Program-made: the position numbers and the translations under genes
Notes under the pieces: generated by a model
Databases searched by the model: none
Told to the model about the DNA's origin: nothing
What the model saw: only the letters and a program-made list of their open reading frames with translations
Source: Rickettsiales bacterium
GTDB lineage: Bacteria > Pseudomonadota > Alphaproteobacteria > Rs-D84 > CACZYB01
Length of the DNA: 11,900 bases
NCBI GenBank assembly: GCA_031288035.1
Contig: JAITSG010000008.1
Span: 1-11,900, forward strand
Reading direction: 5' to 3'
Shown here: positions 5,763 to 11,548 of the stretch, one piece after another
How the letters are laid out: each line of letters starts with the position of its first letter
Position numbering within the stretch: the first letter of the stretch is position 1

Positions 5763-5768
5763 AAAGAA

Positions 5769-6068
5769 ATGAATAAGAATATTATGTTGGCATTCGCTGT
5801 TGCTTTGGTCGCCGGCGGCGGACTGTGCGCGAAGACTTTCGCCACGGTACATGGGCGGGACCTGTCGCTAGACGAATATATAGACGAGCGCATAATAAGC
5901 GGCGCCGCGAACAGGGAGAAATGCGAAGACGCCTGCCTGAAGACGGATTCGATCATGCCTTACAGCGGGATAAGCGAAAGGAACGCCTGCCTTAAAAAAT
6001 GCTCCAATCATTTTACCATCTCGGGGAATCCCAGCGGGGAAAATTCCAAAAAGAAGAGATCAAGATAG
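5769..6068 (+). CDS. Small secreted twin-CX3C protein (unknown function)
   Basis: 99 residues, not recognised. The N terminus is a Sec-type signal peptide (Lys3, hydrophobic core 5-19, likely cleavage after LCA at 21). The mature part has exactly four cysteines in a twin CX3C arrangement, Cys52-x3-Cys56 and Cys74-x3-Cys78, 17 residues apart, each within a likely amphipathic helix (EKCEDACLK, NACLKKC). This is the pattern of disulfide-stapled helical hairpins such as small TIM proteins and alpha-hairpinins, so an oxidised two-helix fold in the periplasm or outside is inferred. The C-terminal 20 residues are Ser-, Asn- and Lys-rich and end in KKKRSR. AAGGAG lies 6 nt before the ATG. It is controlled by the structured leader immediately upstream. 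Confidence 0.75.
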   Translation: MNKNIMLAFAVALVAGGGLCAKTFATVHGRDLSLDEYIDERIISGAANREKCEDACLKTDSIMPYSGISERNACLKKCSNHFTISGNPSGENSKKKRSR

Positions 6069-6113
6069 CGAATCTCGGTTCAAATAGGGAGTTTTGAAAA
6101 TTTATGGCAAACC

Positions 6114-6155
6114 GCCTCCCCTCCGGGCAGGCTGGGAGGCTTACCTCGTTTTTAT
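6114..6155 (+). terminator. Possible terminator after the twin-CX3C gene
   Basis: GCCTCCC (6114-6120) pairs with GGGAGGC (6134-6140) around a 13-nt loop; TTACCTCG and then TTTTT follow. The T-tract is 8 nt away from the stem, so termination may be weak. Between this site and the next promoter element (about 6227) I see nothing. Confidence 0.5.
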
Positions 6156-6234
6156 GCCTTCTTTAGTTGCGCTGCGGCGTCGTCCGTCTGGGGCGCTGCG
6201 GCCGTTGCGTCGCGTTGGGGCTCGCGAAAGAAAT

Positions 6235-6266
6235 ATGTGGCGCCGCGCGGCGGGAGATGGTATAAT
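6235..6266 (+). promoter_or_regulatory. Promoter of structured leader 2
   Basis: TATAAT (6261-6266) is preceded by TGG, an extended -10 element absent from copy 1. The ATGTGGCG element (6235-6242) with upstream AAAGAAAT sits at the same 18-nt distance as in copy 1. The start is predicted at about 6273, the first base of the 5' hairpin. Confidence 0.75.
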
Positions 6267-6272
6267 AAGAAC

Positions 6273-6476
6273 GCATCGCGAAAGATGCCGAGGCGTATAA
6301 GGTCTCGTGGCTATAGGGTGCTTGGATATTGCACCTAAAAAGAATGTTCCCGCCATGCGGGGAGCCGCCGGTTATACAACAGGGGCAACCCAAAGGCCGA
6401 CGGGGTCATTCTATAGCTATGATTCTTATACCTCCCCGCGCCTTTTGTCGTGCATGTTCAAAACCGAAAAAAGGAG
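6273..6476 (+). ncRNA. Structured pseudoknotted leader RNA, copy 2 (riboswitch-like candidate)
   Basis: Same architecture as copy 1 with compensatory changes. The 5' hairpin GCATC-GCGAAA-GATGC (6273-6288) is identical. The long stem pairs GTATAAG (6295-6301) with CTTATAC (6425-6431) and GCTATAG (6310-6316) with CTATAGC (6411-6417). P2 is GGTGC/GCACC (6317-6321/6331-6335), one pair shorter. The pseudoknot pairs GGATATT (6324-6330) with AATGTTCC (6343-6350) through a bulge and one wobble. CCCGC/GCGGG (6349-6353/6357-6361) replaces CCCCG/CGGGG. The GNRA hairpin is GGG-GCAA-CCC (6382-6391). GCGGGGAG (6357-6364) can pair with CTCCCCGC (6432-6439), and CCTTTT (6441-6446) with AAAAGG over the SD (6469-6474). 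Class not recognised. Confidence 0.75.
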
Positions 6477-6482
6477 AAGACA

Positions 6483-6686
6483 ATGAAGAAAATATTTTTG
6501 TTCATGTTCGCGGCGCTCGCCTCTGCCGGCGCGGAGGCTGCGTTTTATATGTTCAAGGTGAGGTACGATACCGGCTGCATAGAAAGCGTCGCGCCGCAAT
6601 GTGTGAAGAAGAGCAGGCACAGGACGTCGGTCGACGGCCTGTGCGTGGCGAAGAACGCCGGAAGCTGCGCTGTTGAATTGGAATAA
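6483..6686 (+). CDS. Small secreted four-cysteine peptide (unknown function)
   Basis: 67 residues, not recognised. A typical signal peptide (MKK, hydrophobic 4-15, cleavage after AEA at about 19) leaves a mature peptide of about 48 residues. It has four cysteines, 32, 40, 54 and 62, in the symmetric pattern C-x7-C-x13-C-x7-C, and the middle is basic (KKSRHR). This suggests a small disulfide-bonded exported peptide. AAGGAG lies 6 nt before the ATG, and the gene sits directly behind structured leader copy 2. It shares no residue similarity with the twin-CX3C protein behind copy 1, although signal peptide and size class are alike. It converges with infB. A bacteriocin, structural or signalling role are all possible; nothing in the sequence decides. 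Confidence 0.7.
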   Translation: MKKIFLFMFAALASAGAEAAFYMFKVRYDTGCIESVAPQCVKKSRHRTSVDGLCVAKNAGSCAVELE

Positions 6687-6690
6687 ACAA

Positions 6691-6716
6691 TAAAAATCCC
6701 GGCGGAAAGCCGGGAT
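6691..6716. terminator. Terminator between the four-Cys peptide gene and infB
   Basis: A perfect 8-bp stem (6696-6703 with 6709-6716) closes a 5-nt loop. On the minus strand it is followed by TTTTATTGTTT, making it a good terminator for the rimP-nusA-infB operon. On the plus strand it follows the peptide gene by 9 nt but lacks a T-tract, so it is weaker in that direction. Confidence 0.75.
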
Positions 6717-6775
6717 GTTATATGTAAGTCTTGTCAAAAAAGCGGGCTCTGCCTGGTTTTTGGACGCATATTTCC

Positions 6776-6829
6776 CAGTCGAAAGTTCCCGCAGGCGAGC
6801 TTTGCTCGCCGAGGAGCGGCTTTCGACTG
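6776..6829 (-). repeat. Long hairpin directly downstream of infB
   Basis: CAGTCGAAAG (6776-6785) pairs perfectly with CTTTCGACTG (6820-6829). Inside, CCGC/GCGG and the 7-bp GGCGAGC-TTT-GCTCGCC (6794-6810) extend it into one long interrupted hairpin. It begins 4 nt after the infB stop. No T-tract follows on the minus strand, so a 3'-end stabiliser or a REP-like element is more likely than a terminator. Confidence 0.7.
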
Positions 6830-6833
6830 TCCC

Positions 6834-9149
6834 TTACAGAGTCGCCTTCACCTCTTCCGTGTCGAAGCATTCGAGCTTGTCGCCGGCCTGTATGTCGTTG
6901 AAGTTGTCGAACGACACTCCGCATTCGACTCCTTGGCGCGCCTCCTTTATGTCTTCCTTCTGGCGTTTTAGCTGGGCGAGCTTTCCCTCGAATATCACCA
7001 CGTCGTCGCGCAGCATCCTCGCGCCTAGTCCTTTCTTGATCACGCCCTCGGTGACCTTGCATCCGGCGACCTTGGTCTTGCCCGCGTTGAATGTGGCGAT
7101 TACGTCGGCGTATCCTACGAACACTTCCTTGACCACCGGGGCCAGCAGGCCGGCCATCAGGGTCTTCACGTCGTCTATCATGTTGTATATGACCGAATAG
7201 TAGCGTATGTCTATGTCTAGTCCTCTCGCCATGTCGCGCGCGAAGGCGTTCGCCCGCACGTTGAAGGCGAGGATGGCGCTGCCGGTCGTCTTGGCGAGCT
7301 GCACGTCCGATTCGTTTATCGCGCCCACGCCCGCGTGCATGATTTTCGTGCGGACTTTCTCGGAAGGGATTTTAATGAGCGATTCGGATATAGCCTCTAC
7401 CGATCCCTGGGTGTCCGCCTTTATTATTACTGGCAGGGTTTCGGCCTTGCCTTCCTTTATGCTGGTGAACAGTTCCTGCCAGCTGGATTTCGTCCTAGCC
7501 ATCTTGCGCTCGGTCTCCTTTTTGGCGCGGTACTGGGCTATCTCGCGGGCCTTGGCCTCGGTTTCCACCACCGCGAAGTCGTCGCCGGCCACGGGGGTGC
7601 CCTCGAATCCGACCACCACCGCGGGCTGGCTGGGCTTCGCCTCGTCGACCGGGCGGCCGTGTTCGTCCAGGAGCTCGCGCACGCGTCCGGGCGCGGAGCC
7701 GGACACGAATATGTCGCCCTTCTTGAGTATGCCGCTTTTGACCAATATGGTTGCGGTGGAGCCGCGGCCCTGTTCTTTCTTGGCCTCTATGACCGTTCCG
7801 TGCGCGGCGCCGGCTGTGTCGCCCTTTAGGTCCAGCATGTCGGCCTGCAGCAGGAGGAGCTCCTCGAGCTTGTCTAGGTTCAGCTTCTGCTTGGCGCTTA
7901 TCTCGACTGCGATTGTCTGGCCGCCCATTTCCTCCGCCACTATGCTGTGCTGGAGCAGATCCTGGCGCACCTTCTGCGCGTTCGCGTCGGGAAGGTCCAT
8001 CTTGTTTATCGCAACTATGATTGGTACTTCTGCCGCCTTGGCGTGGTTGATGGCCTCCACTGTTTGCGGCATGATGGAATCGTTGGCCGCCACGACCAGT
8101 ATCACTATGTCGGTGATGGAGGCTCCGCGTGCTCGCATGGCCGAGAACGCCTCGTGTCCCGGAGTGTCTATGAACGTGATTTTCCGGCCGGATTTGGTGG
8201 TAATCTGGTATGCGCCTATGTGCTGTGTTATGCCGCCGGCCTCGCCCGAGGCCACGTCGGTCTGGCGCATGGCGTCCAGGAGCGAGGTTTTGCCGTGGTC
8301 CACGTGCCCCATGACCGTGACCACCGGCGCGCGGGGTTCCAGCCGCTCCTCGTGGTTGTCCGAGAGCATCGTTTCCACGTCGGATTCCGAGACCCGCTTT
8401 GCGGTGTTGCCGAACTCCATGACGACAAGCTCGGCCGTGTCCGCGTCGATTATCTGGTTTATAGTCGCCATTATGCCCATCTTCATCATGGCCTTTATAA
8501 CGTCCGAGGATTTTTCCGCCATCCTGTTTGAGAGTTCCTTGACCGATATGGTTTCCGGGATCACCACTTCCTTGGGCTGCCTCGCGGTCTCCTTGCGCTC
8601 GGATTTTTCCGCGAACTTGCGGTAGTTCTTTTCCCGCTGGCGCTTTATGCTGGCGTAGCTGCGGCGGTGGGTGTGCGAGCTGATGAAGTCCATGGCCGCC
8701 TTGGTCGAATCGGAAATCTGCGTGTCCGCCTCCGAGAAGTCGTCCAGGTCGTCCTCCGACACCCTCACGTTCGAGAAGTCGAGCTTTCTTCCTGCCGGCT
8801 TCTTTGTCCTGCGGCTGTCGGCTTCTTGGTCGAAATCGGGCCTTTCGCGCTTTTTTTCCGGTTTTTTCTGCTCGGTCCGCGATTCTGGGGCCGTTGCCTG
8901 GGTCTCGCTTTCCCGTTTTTTCTGTTCCTCGGCCTTTTTGGCGTTTTCCAGGATGGACTTGAGCTTGTCCGCCCTGGCTTCCGCGCGCGCCTCGGCCCTG
9001 GCGTCCGCCGGGGAAAGGGCGGCCGGTTCGGGCGGTATTTCTGCCGCGCCGGCGCCGGGCACTCGGCGTTTCTTTATAACCTCGACCTTGACTCCGCCGT
9101 CGGCCGCCGGTATTTTGATGCCCAGTTTGAGCGTAAGTTTTTCGGCCAT
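6834..9149 (-). CDS. infB: Translation initiation factor IF-2
   Basis: GTPase that brings initiator fMet-tRNA to the 30S subunit and promotes subunit joining. The 771-residue protein shows a short N-terminal region, a charged Ala/Glu/Lys/Arg-rich low-complexity linker (about 40-115), the IF2_N domain (about 195-245), then the G domain: G1 GHVDHGKT (281-288), G2 GGITQHIGA (305-313), G3 DTPGHEAF (328-335), G4 NKMD (382-385) and G5 SAK (418-420). The beta-barrel, IF-2 domain 3 and C-terminal fMet-tRNA-binding domains follow, ending GDKLECFDTEEVKATL. The protein is complete. GGAGG lies 5 nt before the ATG. It is third in the rimP-nusA-infB operon, 18 nt after nusA; the ylxR gene usually found between them, and the rbfA and truB genes often found after infB, are absent here. 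Confidence 0.98.
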   Translation of the reverse strand: MAEKLTLKLGIKIPAADGGVKVEVIKKRRVPGAGAAEIPPEPAALSPADARAEARAEARADKLKSILENAKKAEEQKKRESETQATAPESRTEQKKPEKKRERPDFDQEADSRRTKKPAGRKLDFSNVRVSEDDLDDFSEADTQISDSTKAAMDFISSHTHRRSYASIKRQREKNYRKFAEKSERKETARQPKEVVIPETISVKELSNRMAEKSSDVIKAMMKMGIMATINQIIDADTAELVVMEFGNTAKRVSESDVETMLSDNHEERLEPRAPVVTVMGHVDHGKTSLLDAMRQTDVASGEAGGITQHIGAYQITTKSGRKITFIDTPGHEAFSAMRARGASITDIVILVVAANDSIMPQTVEAINHAKAAEVPIIVAINKMDLPDANAQKVRQDLLQHSIVAEEMGGQTIAVEISAKQKLNLDKLEELLLLQADMLDLKGDTAGAAHGTVIEAKKEQGRGSTATILVKSGILKKGDIFVSGSAPGRVRELLDEHGRPVDEAKPSQPAVVVGFEGTPVAGDDFAVVETEAKAREIAQYRAKKETERKMARTKSSWQELFTSIKEGKAETLPVIIKADTQGSVEAISESLIKIPSEKVRTKIMHAGVGAINESDVQLAKTTGSAILAFNVRANAFARDMARGLDIDIRYYSVIYNMIDDVKTLMAGLLAPVVKEVFVGYADVIATFNAGKTKVAGCKVTEGVIKKGLGARMLRDDVVIFEGKLAQLKRQKEDIKEARQGVECGVSFDNFNDIQAGDKLECFDTEEVKATL

Positions 9150-9167
9150 TTCGACCTCCCTAAAGCT

Positions 9168-10709
9168 TTACAGGCCGTAGGCCCGGTTCCGCGCTTTCAT
9201 GATAAGTTCGCCCGCCGTCTCCGTCTCCATGCCGGGGAGCGTTTCCAAGAGCTCGTCGGAGGCCAGGTCGGCGAAGTCCGCGAGGTTCTTTATCCCGTTT
9301 TTGCCGAGCTCTAGTATCTGCTCCTGGGACAGTCCTTCGAATCCGGCGAGATCGTCGGATATTCCGGCGGCTTTGGCCTCTTGCTCGAAGCGGGCCTTTT
9401 CCTTTTCGAGGAAATCCTTGGCGCGTTTCTGGAGCTCCTTGGCCAGCCCTTCGTCGAAGCCCTGTATGGAGGTCAGTTCCGAAACCGGGACCAGCGCTAT
9501 GTCCTCAATCTCGGTGAACCCTTCCACGACCAGAAGGTGGGCGATTACGTTGTCTATGTCGAGAGCGGCTATGAACCTGTCCGTGCGCTCCTTGATTGTT
9601 CGCTGGCGCTTTTCACTCGACTGGTCCTCGCTCATGACGTCTATGCCCCATCCGAGGAGCTGGCTGGCCAGCCTTACGTTCTGCCCGTGGCGGCCTATGG
9701 CCAGAGAGAGCTGGTCGTCCTCTACCACTGCGTCTATTTTCTTGGCCTCCTCGTCGACTATGACCTTGCTGACCTTGGCGGGTGCTAGGGCGTCCACGGC
9801 GAGCTCGGCCACGTTCGGCGTCCATTCTATGACGTCTATCTTTTCGCCGTTGAGCTCGGACACTATGTTCTGTATCCTTACGCCCTTGGTTCCGACCGAG
9901 GCGCCCACAGGGTCTATCGAGCTTTCGTGGGACAGCACGGCGACCTTCGCCCGGCTGCCGGGGTCGCGGGCCACGGCCTTGACCTCCACCACTCCCTCGT
10001 AGACCTCGGGTATTTCCGCCTCGAACAGCTTGGCAAGGAACAACGGGTGCGAGCGCGACAGCAGTATCTGCGGCCCGTTGGTGTCGCGCTTGACTGTGAG
10101 GATGACCGCGCGCACCCTGTCTCCGGCCTTGAGGTTTTCGCGCGGTATGGTTTCGCGCCGTCCGATAAGGCCCTCGGCCTTGCCGTTTATGTCGACCCAC
10201 ACGCTGCCGTATTCGACCCTCTTGACCACTCCGTTGGCTATGGCGCCTTCCTTGTCGTAGAACTCGTCGTATTCCTTCTGTTTTTCCGCGTCCTTTATCT
10301 TCTGCTTGACTATCTGGCTCACCGCCTGGAAGTTCGTGCGGCCGAAGGCGACGGGCAGGAGCTCCTCGTCAATATGGTCCCCGACCTTCAGTTCCGGGTC
10401 GCGCTTGAGCGCGTCCTTGATGCGGAGCATCTTGAAGTCGCTGAACTCCGCTGGTTCTCCGTTCTCGTCGGAAAGCTCTCCGTCCGGGACCACGGTCGTG
10501 CGCTTGAATATCTGTATGGTGCCGTCCTTCCTGTCGACCGTCGCCACTATGTCGTAGTCGTACCCATACTTGTTCCTGGCGACCTTTTCCACCGCGGATT
10601 CCAGGGCTCCGAAAACTATCTCCGGGTCTACGTTTTTTTCCGCGGCCACGCTCTGGGCCACGGACACCATTTCCGGGCGCGGGTTGGAAAGCTTCTTGCT
10701 GTCGCTCAT
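9168..10709 (-). CDS. nusA: Transcription elongation/termination factor NusA
   Basis: Binds RNA polymerase and nascent RNA, modulating pausing, intrinsic and Rho termination and antitermination. The 513 residues show an N-terminal polymerase-binding domain (1-130), the S1 domain (about 150-215, [22 protein letters not shown]), KH1 with GSRAKVAV (251-258) and GTKGVR (273-278), KH2 with [11 protein letters not shown] (339-349), and two C-terminal acidic helix-hairpin-helix repeats (about 385-440 and 455-510). The two repeats and their sequence are typical of Alpha- and Gammaproteobacteria. The start codon overlaps the rimP stop as ATGA, implying translational coupling; AAAGGA lies in the rimP end. 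A hairpin plus T8 in the operon leader may let NusA limit its own synthesis. Confidence 0.98.
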   Translation of the reverse strand: MSDSKKLSNPRPEMVSVAQSVAAEKNVDPEIVFGALESAVEKVARNKYGYDYDIVATVDRKDGTIQIFKRTTVVPDGELSDENGEPAEFSDFKMLRIKDALKRDPELKVGDHIDEELLPVAFGRTNFQAVSQIVKQKIKDAEKQKEYDEFYDKEGAIANGVVKRVEYGSVWVDINGKAEGLIGRRETIPRENLKAGDRVRAVILTVKRDTNGPQILLSRSHPLFLAKLFEAEIPEVYEGVVEVKAVARDPGSRAKVAVLSHESSIDPVGASVGTKGVRIQNIVSELNGEKIDVIEWTPNVAELAVDALAPAKVSKVIVDEEAKKIDAVVEDDQLSLAIGRHGQNVRLASQLLGWGIDVMSEDQSSEKRQRTIKERTDRFIAALDIDNVIAHLLVVEGFTEIEDIALVPVSELTSIQGFDEGLAKELQKRAKDFLEKEKARFEQEAKAAGISDDLAGFEGLSQEQILELGKNGIKNLADFADLASDELLETLPGMETETAGELIMKARNRAYGL

Positions 10710-11002
10710 TTTTTCGTTCCTTTCGTTTTTTTCAGGATTTCCCTGAATTCTTCCTCCGCCATCTCGGCGCCTGGCGAGCTGACCTCCAGGAAGTACCTGT
10801 CCCTGATGGGGTCTTCCACGTCCAGATGGGCCGAGAATTCGCGGCTCAGTTTTGCGAGCTCGTCCGCGTCCGGGCCGGTTCCGCCGGGTTTTTCGACGAA
10901 TATCCTAAGCGTCCTGTCCGCGAATTGGGCGCGCGCTATCCTCATCCCGGCGCTTTCGGCGACCGGGGAGAGGAGTGCTGTTATTTTTTCGGCCGTCGTC
11001 AT
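10706..11002 (-). CDS. rimP: Short ribosome maturation factor RimP (N-terminal domain only)
   Basis: RimP helps 30S subunit maturation. The 98 residues cover the N-terminal alpha/beta domain, including the motif YFLEVSSPG (85-93 by position after the start methionine, approximately) that follows the acidic DxDxxxxxSRE-type region (here [18 protein letters not shown]). Family members usually have about 150-170 residues with an SH3-like C-terminal domain. Here the chain ends soon after the motif in a Lys-rich tail, and nusA starts at once, so the second domain is absent rather than hidden by a frameshift within the gap. The start has GAGG 5 nt upstream. The position before nusA and infB is the canonical one and strongly supports the identity. 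Whether it still works is uncertain. Confidence 0.82.
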   Translation of the reverse strand: MTTAEKITALLSPVAESAGMRIARAQFADRTLRIFVEKPGGTGPDADELAKLSREFSAHLDVEDPIRDRYFLEVSSPGAEMAEEEFREILKKTKGTKK

Positions 11003-11011
11003 TTTCGCCTC

Positions 11012-11038
11012 AAAAAAAATGGGAGCCTTCCGGTTCCC
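11012..11038 (-). terminator. Leader attenuator of the rimP-nusA-infB operon
   Basis: On the minus strand GGGAACC-GGAA-GGCTCCC (11038-11021, one A-C mismatch) is followed by A and eight T residues. This is an intrinsic-terminator structure inside the 5' UTR, between the promoter and the rimP SD. Bacillus subtilis nusA is known to be autoregulated through a NusA-dependent terminator in the leader of its operon, and the same logic is inferred here. Confidence 0.75.
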
Positions 11039-11064
11039 GCTCTTAAAATCAAGAATGTGCCTTC

Positions 11065-11092
11065 ACTATACTCCGGTGCGGCGGGATGTCAA
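11065..11092 (-). promoter_or_regulatory. Promoter of the rimP-nusA-infB operon
   Basis: A perfect TTGACA (11092-11087) and TATAGT (11070-11065, five of six) are separated by 16 nt. Transcription would begin near 11058, giving a 55-nt leader that contains the attenuator. It is divergent from, and close to, the promoter of the six-Cys protein gene. Confidence 0.8.
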
Positions 11093-11100
11093 GAAAAATA

Positions 11101-11129
11101 TTTCCTTATGCGGCGGATTGTGGTATAAT
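11101..11129 (+). promoter_or_regulatory. Extended -10 promoter of the six-Cys protein gene
   Basis: TGGTATAAT (11121-11129) is a full extended -10 element. The -35 region TTTCCT (11101-11106, 17-nt spacer) is poor, as is common for extended -10 promoters. The start would be near 11136, leaving a 43-nt leader with no notable structure. Confidence 0.7.
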
Positions 11130-11178
11130 TTCCGCTGGCAGGAGGGATTCTTGCGAAAGGGAGGAAAGGAGGAATTCG

Positions 11179-11436
11179 ATGAAAAAGGTAATGTTGCTGA
11201 TGGGCGTGCTCGCGTCCGCGGGCGTAAATTCGGCCGAAAAGAAGCTGAACCAGGGTTGCCAGCTGAAATACATGATTGACAGGGGCTGTACGTACATTCC
11301 GCACGACGAGGCCAGGTGCGGGGACATGCTGAAGTTCATGGGCTATTGCTTCAAGGGCGGCTGCCTCGAGGGCAAGTCGCCAAAGCAGGTTTTGGAGGAA
11401 AGCGCCGAGTCCTGCGCGGCGGCCGTCGAGGGTTGA
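11179..11436 (+). CDS. Small secreted six-cysteine protein (unknown function)
   Basis: 85 residues, not recognised. The signal peptide [15 protein letters not shown] resembles that of the 67-residue peptide at 6483 (shared LASAG), with cleavage after NSA at about 19. The mature part has six cysteines at 27, 37, 47, 57, 62 and 79; the first four are spaced exactly ten residues apart (C-x9-C-x9-C-x9-C), then x4 and x16. An even count after a signal peptide suggests three disulfides in an exported protein. The start is clear from AAAGGAGG 6 nt upstream; the longer frame from 11086 runs through the promoter. It is monocistronic, with its own promoter and terminator, between rimP and clpP. Unlike the two similar-sized secreted proteins it has no structured leader. 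Confidence 0.8.
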   Translation: MKKVMLLMGVLASAGVNSAEKKLNQGCQLKYMIDRGCTYIPHDEARCGDMLKFMGYCFKGGCLEGKSPKQVLEESAESCAAAVEG

Positions 11437-11444
11437 GGCCGGCC

Positions 11445-11479
11445 CCTCCGGGCATTATCCTTCGGGCCGGAGGCTTTTT
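11445..11479 (+). terminator. Terminator of the six-Cys protein gene
   Basis: CCTCCGG (11445-11451) pairs with CCGGAGG (11467-11473), followed by C and five T. It starts 8 nt after the stop codon. An alternative CCGGCCC/GGGCCGG pairing overlaps it. The T-rich end runs straight into the clpP promoter. Confidence 0.75.
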
Positions 11480-11480
11480 C

Positions 11481-11509
11481 TTTACTCTCCGGCAGTTTTT
11501 TGGTATAAT
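11481..11509 (+). promoter_or_regulatory. Promoter of clpP
   Basis: TTTACT (11481-11486), a 17-nt spacer, and TATAAT (11504-11509) preceded by TGG, so an extended -10. The same TTTACT -35 is used at the helicase promoter. No heat-shock-type boxes were recognised. The start would be near 11516. Confidence 0.75.
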
Positions 11510-11548
11510 GTCCCCGTGCAACCTTTGGGGTGTTTTATGGAGGATGTC

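Larger units (their letters stand above)
5511..5768 (+). repeat. Direct repeat copy 1: promoter + structured leader + SD
   Basis: A 258-nt unit that recurs at 6225-6482 with an offset of exactly 714 bp at the promoter, 5' hairpin, 3' pseudoknot strand and start codon. Similarity begins at AAAGAAAYATGTGGCG upstream of the promoter and stops at the downstream start codons; the proteins behind it are unrelated. Internal indels compensate so that both copies keep the same length. Confidence 0.85.
6225..6482 (+). repeat. Direct repeat copy 2: promoter + structured leader + SD
   Basis: Second copy of the 5511-5768 unit. The 5' hairpin, the core around TATACAACAGGGG, the CTCCCCGCGCCTTTTGT segment and the GTGCATGTTCAAAACCG linker are nearly identical. 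The long stem and the P2 stem differ in sequence but keep their pairing. Confidence 0.85.

Noticed and set aside
5736..5768. Upstream GTG starts giving an N-terminal MHVQNRKKEK in both secreted proteins (also 6450-6482)
   Set aside because: The in-frame extension is shared only because the leader is duplicated; no SD precedes the GTG, the real SD lies inside it, and it would spoil the signal peptides.
5511..6482. CRISPR array, tmRNA, SAM-II riboswitch, or group I/II intron as explanation for the repeat
   Set aside because: Only two units 714 bp apart with genes between them; no tmRNA tag or tRNA-like ends, no match to the SAM-II core as I remember it, and no recognisable intron core or splice context.
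7207..8625. 472-residue plus-strand ORF opposite infB, and similar long frames opposite nusA, pgi and the helicase
   Set aside because: They are shadows of clearly identified genes in a GC-rich genome; composition is Ser/Arg/Ala-rich with no motifs, promoters or SD sites.
11537..11548. Upstream in-frame ATG of clpP (MEDV extension)
   Set aside because: The GGAGG ribosome-binding site overlaps this ATG and is correctly spaced for the ATG at 11549.
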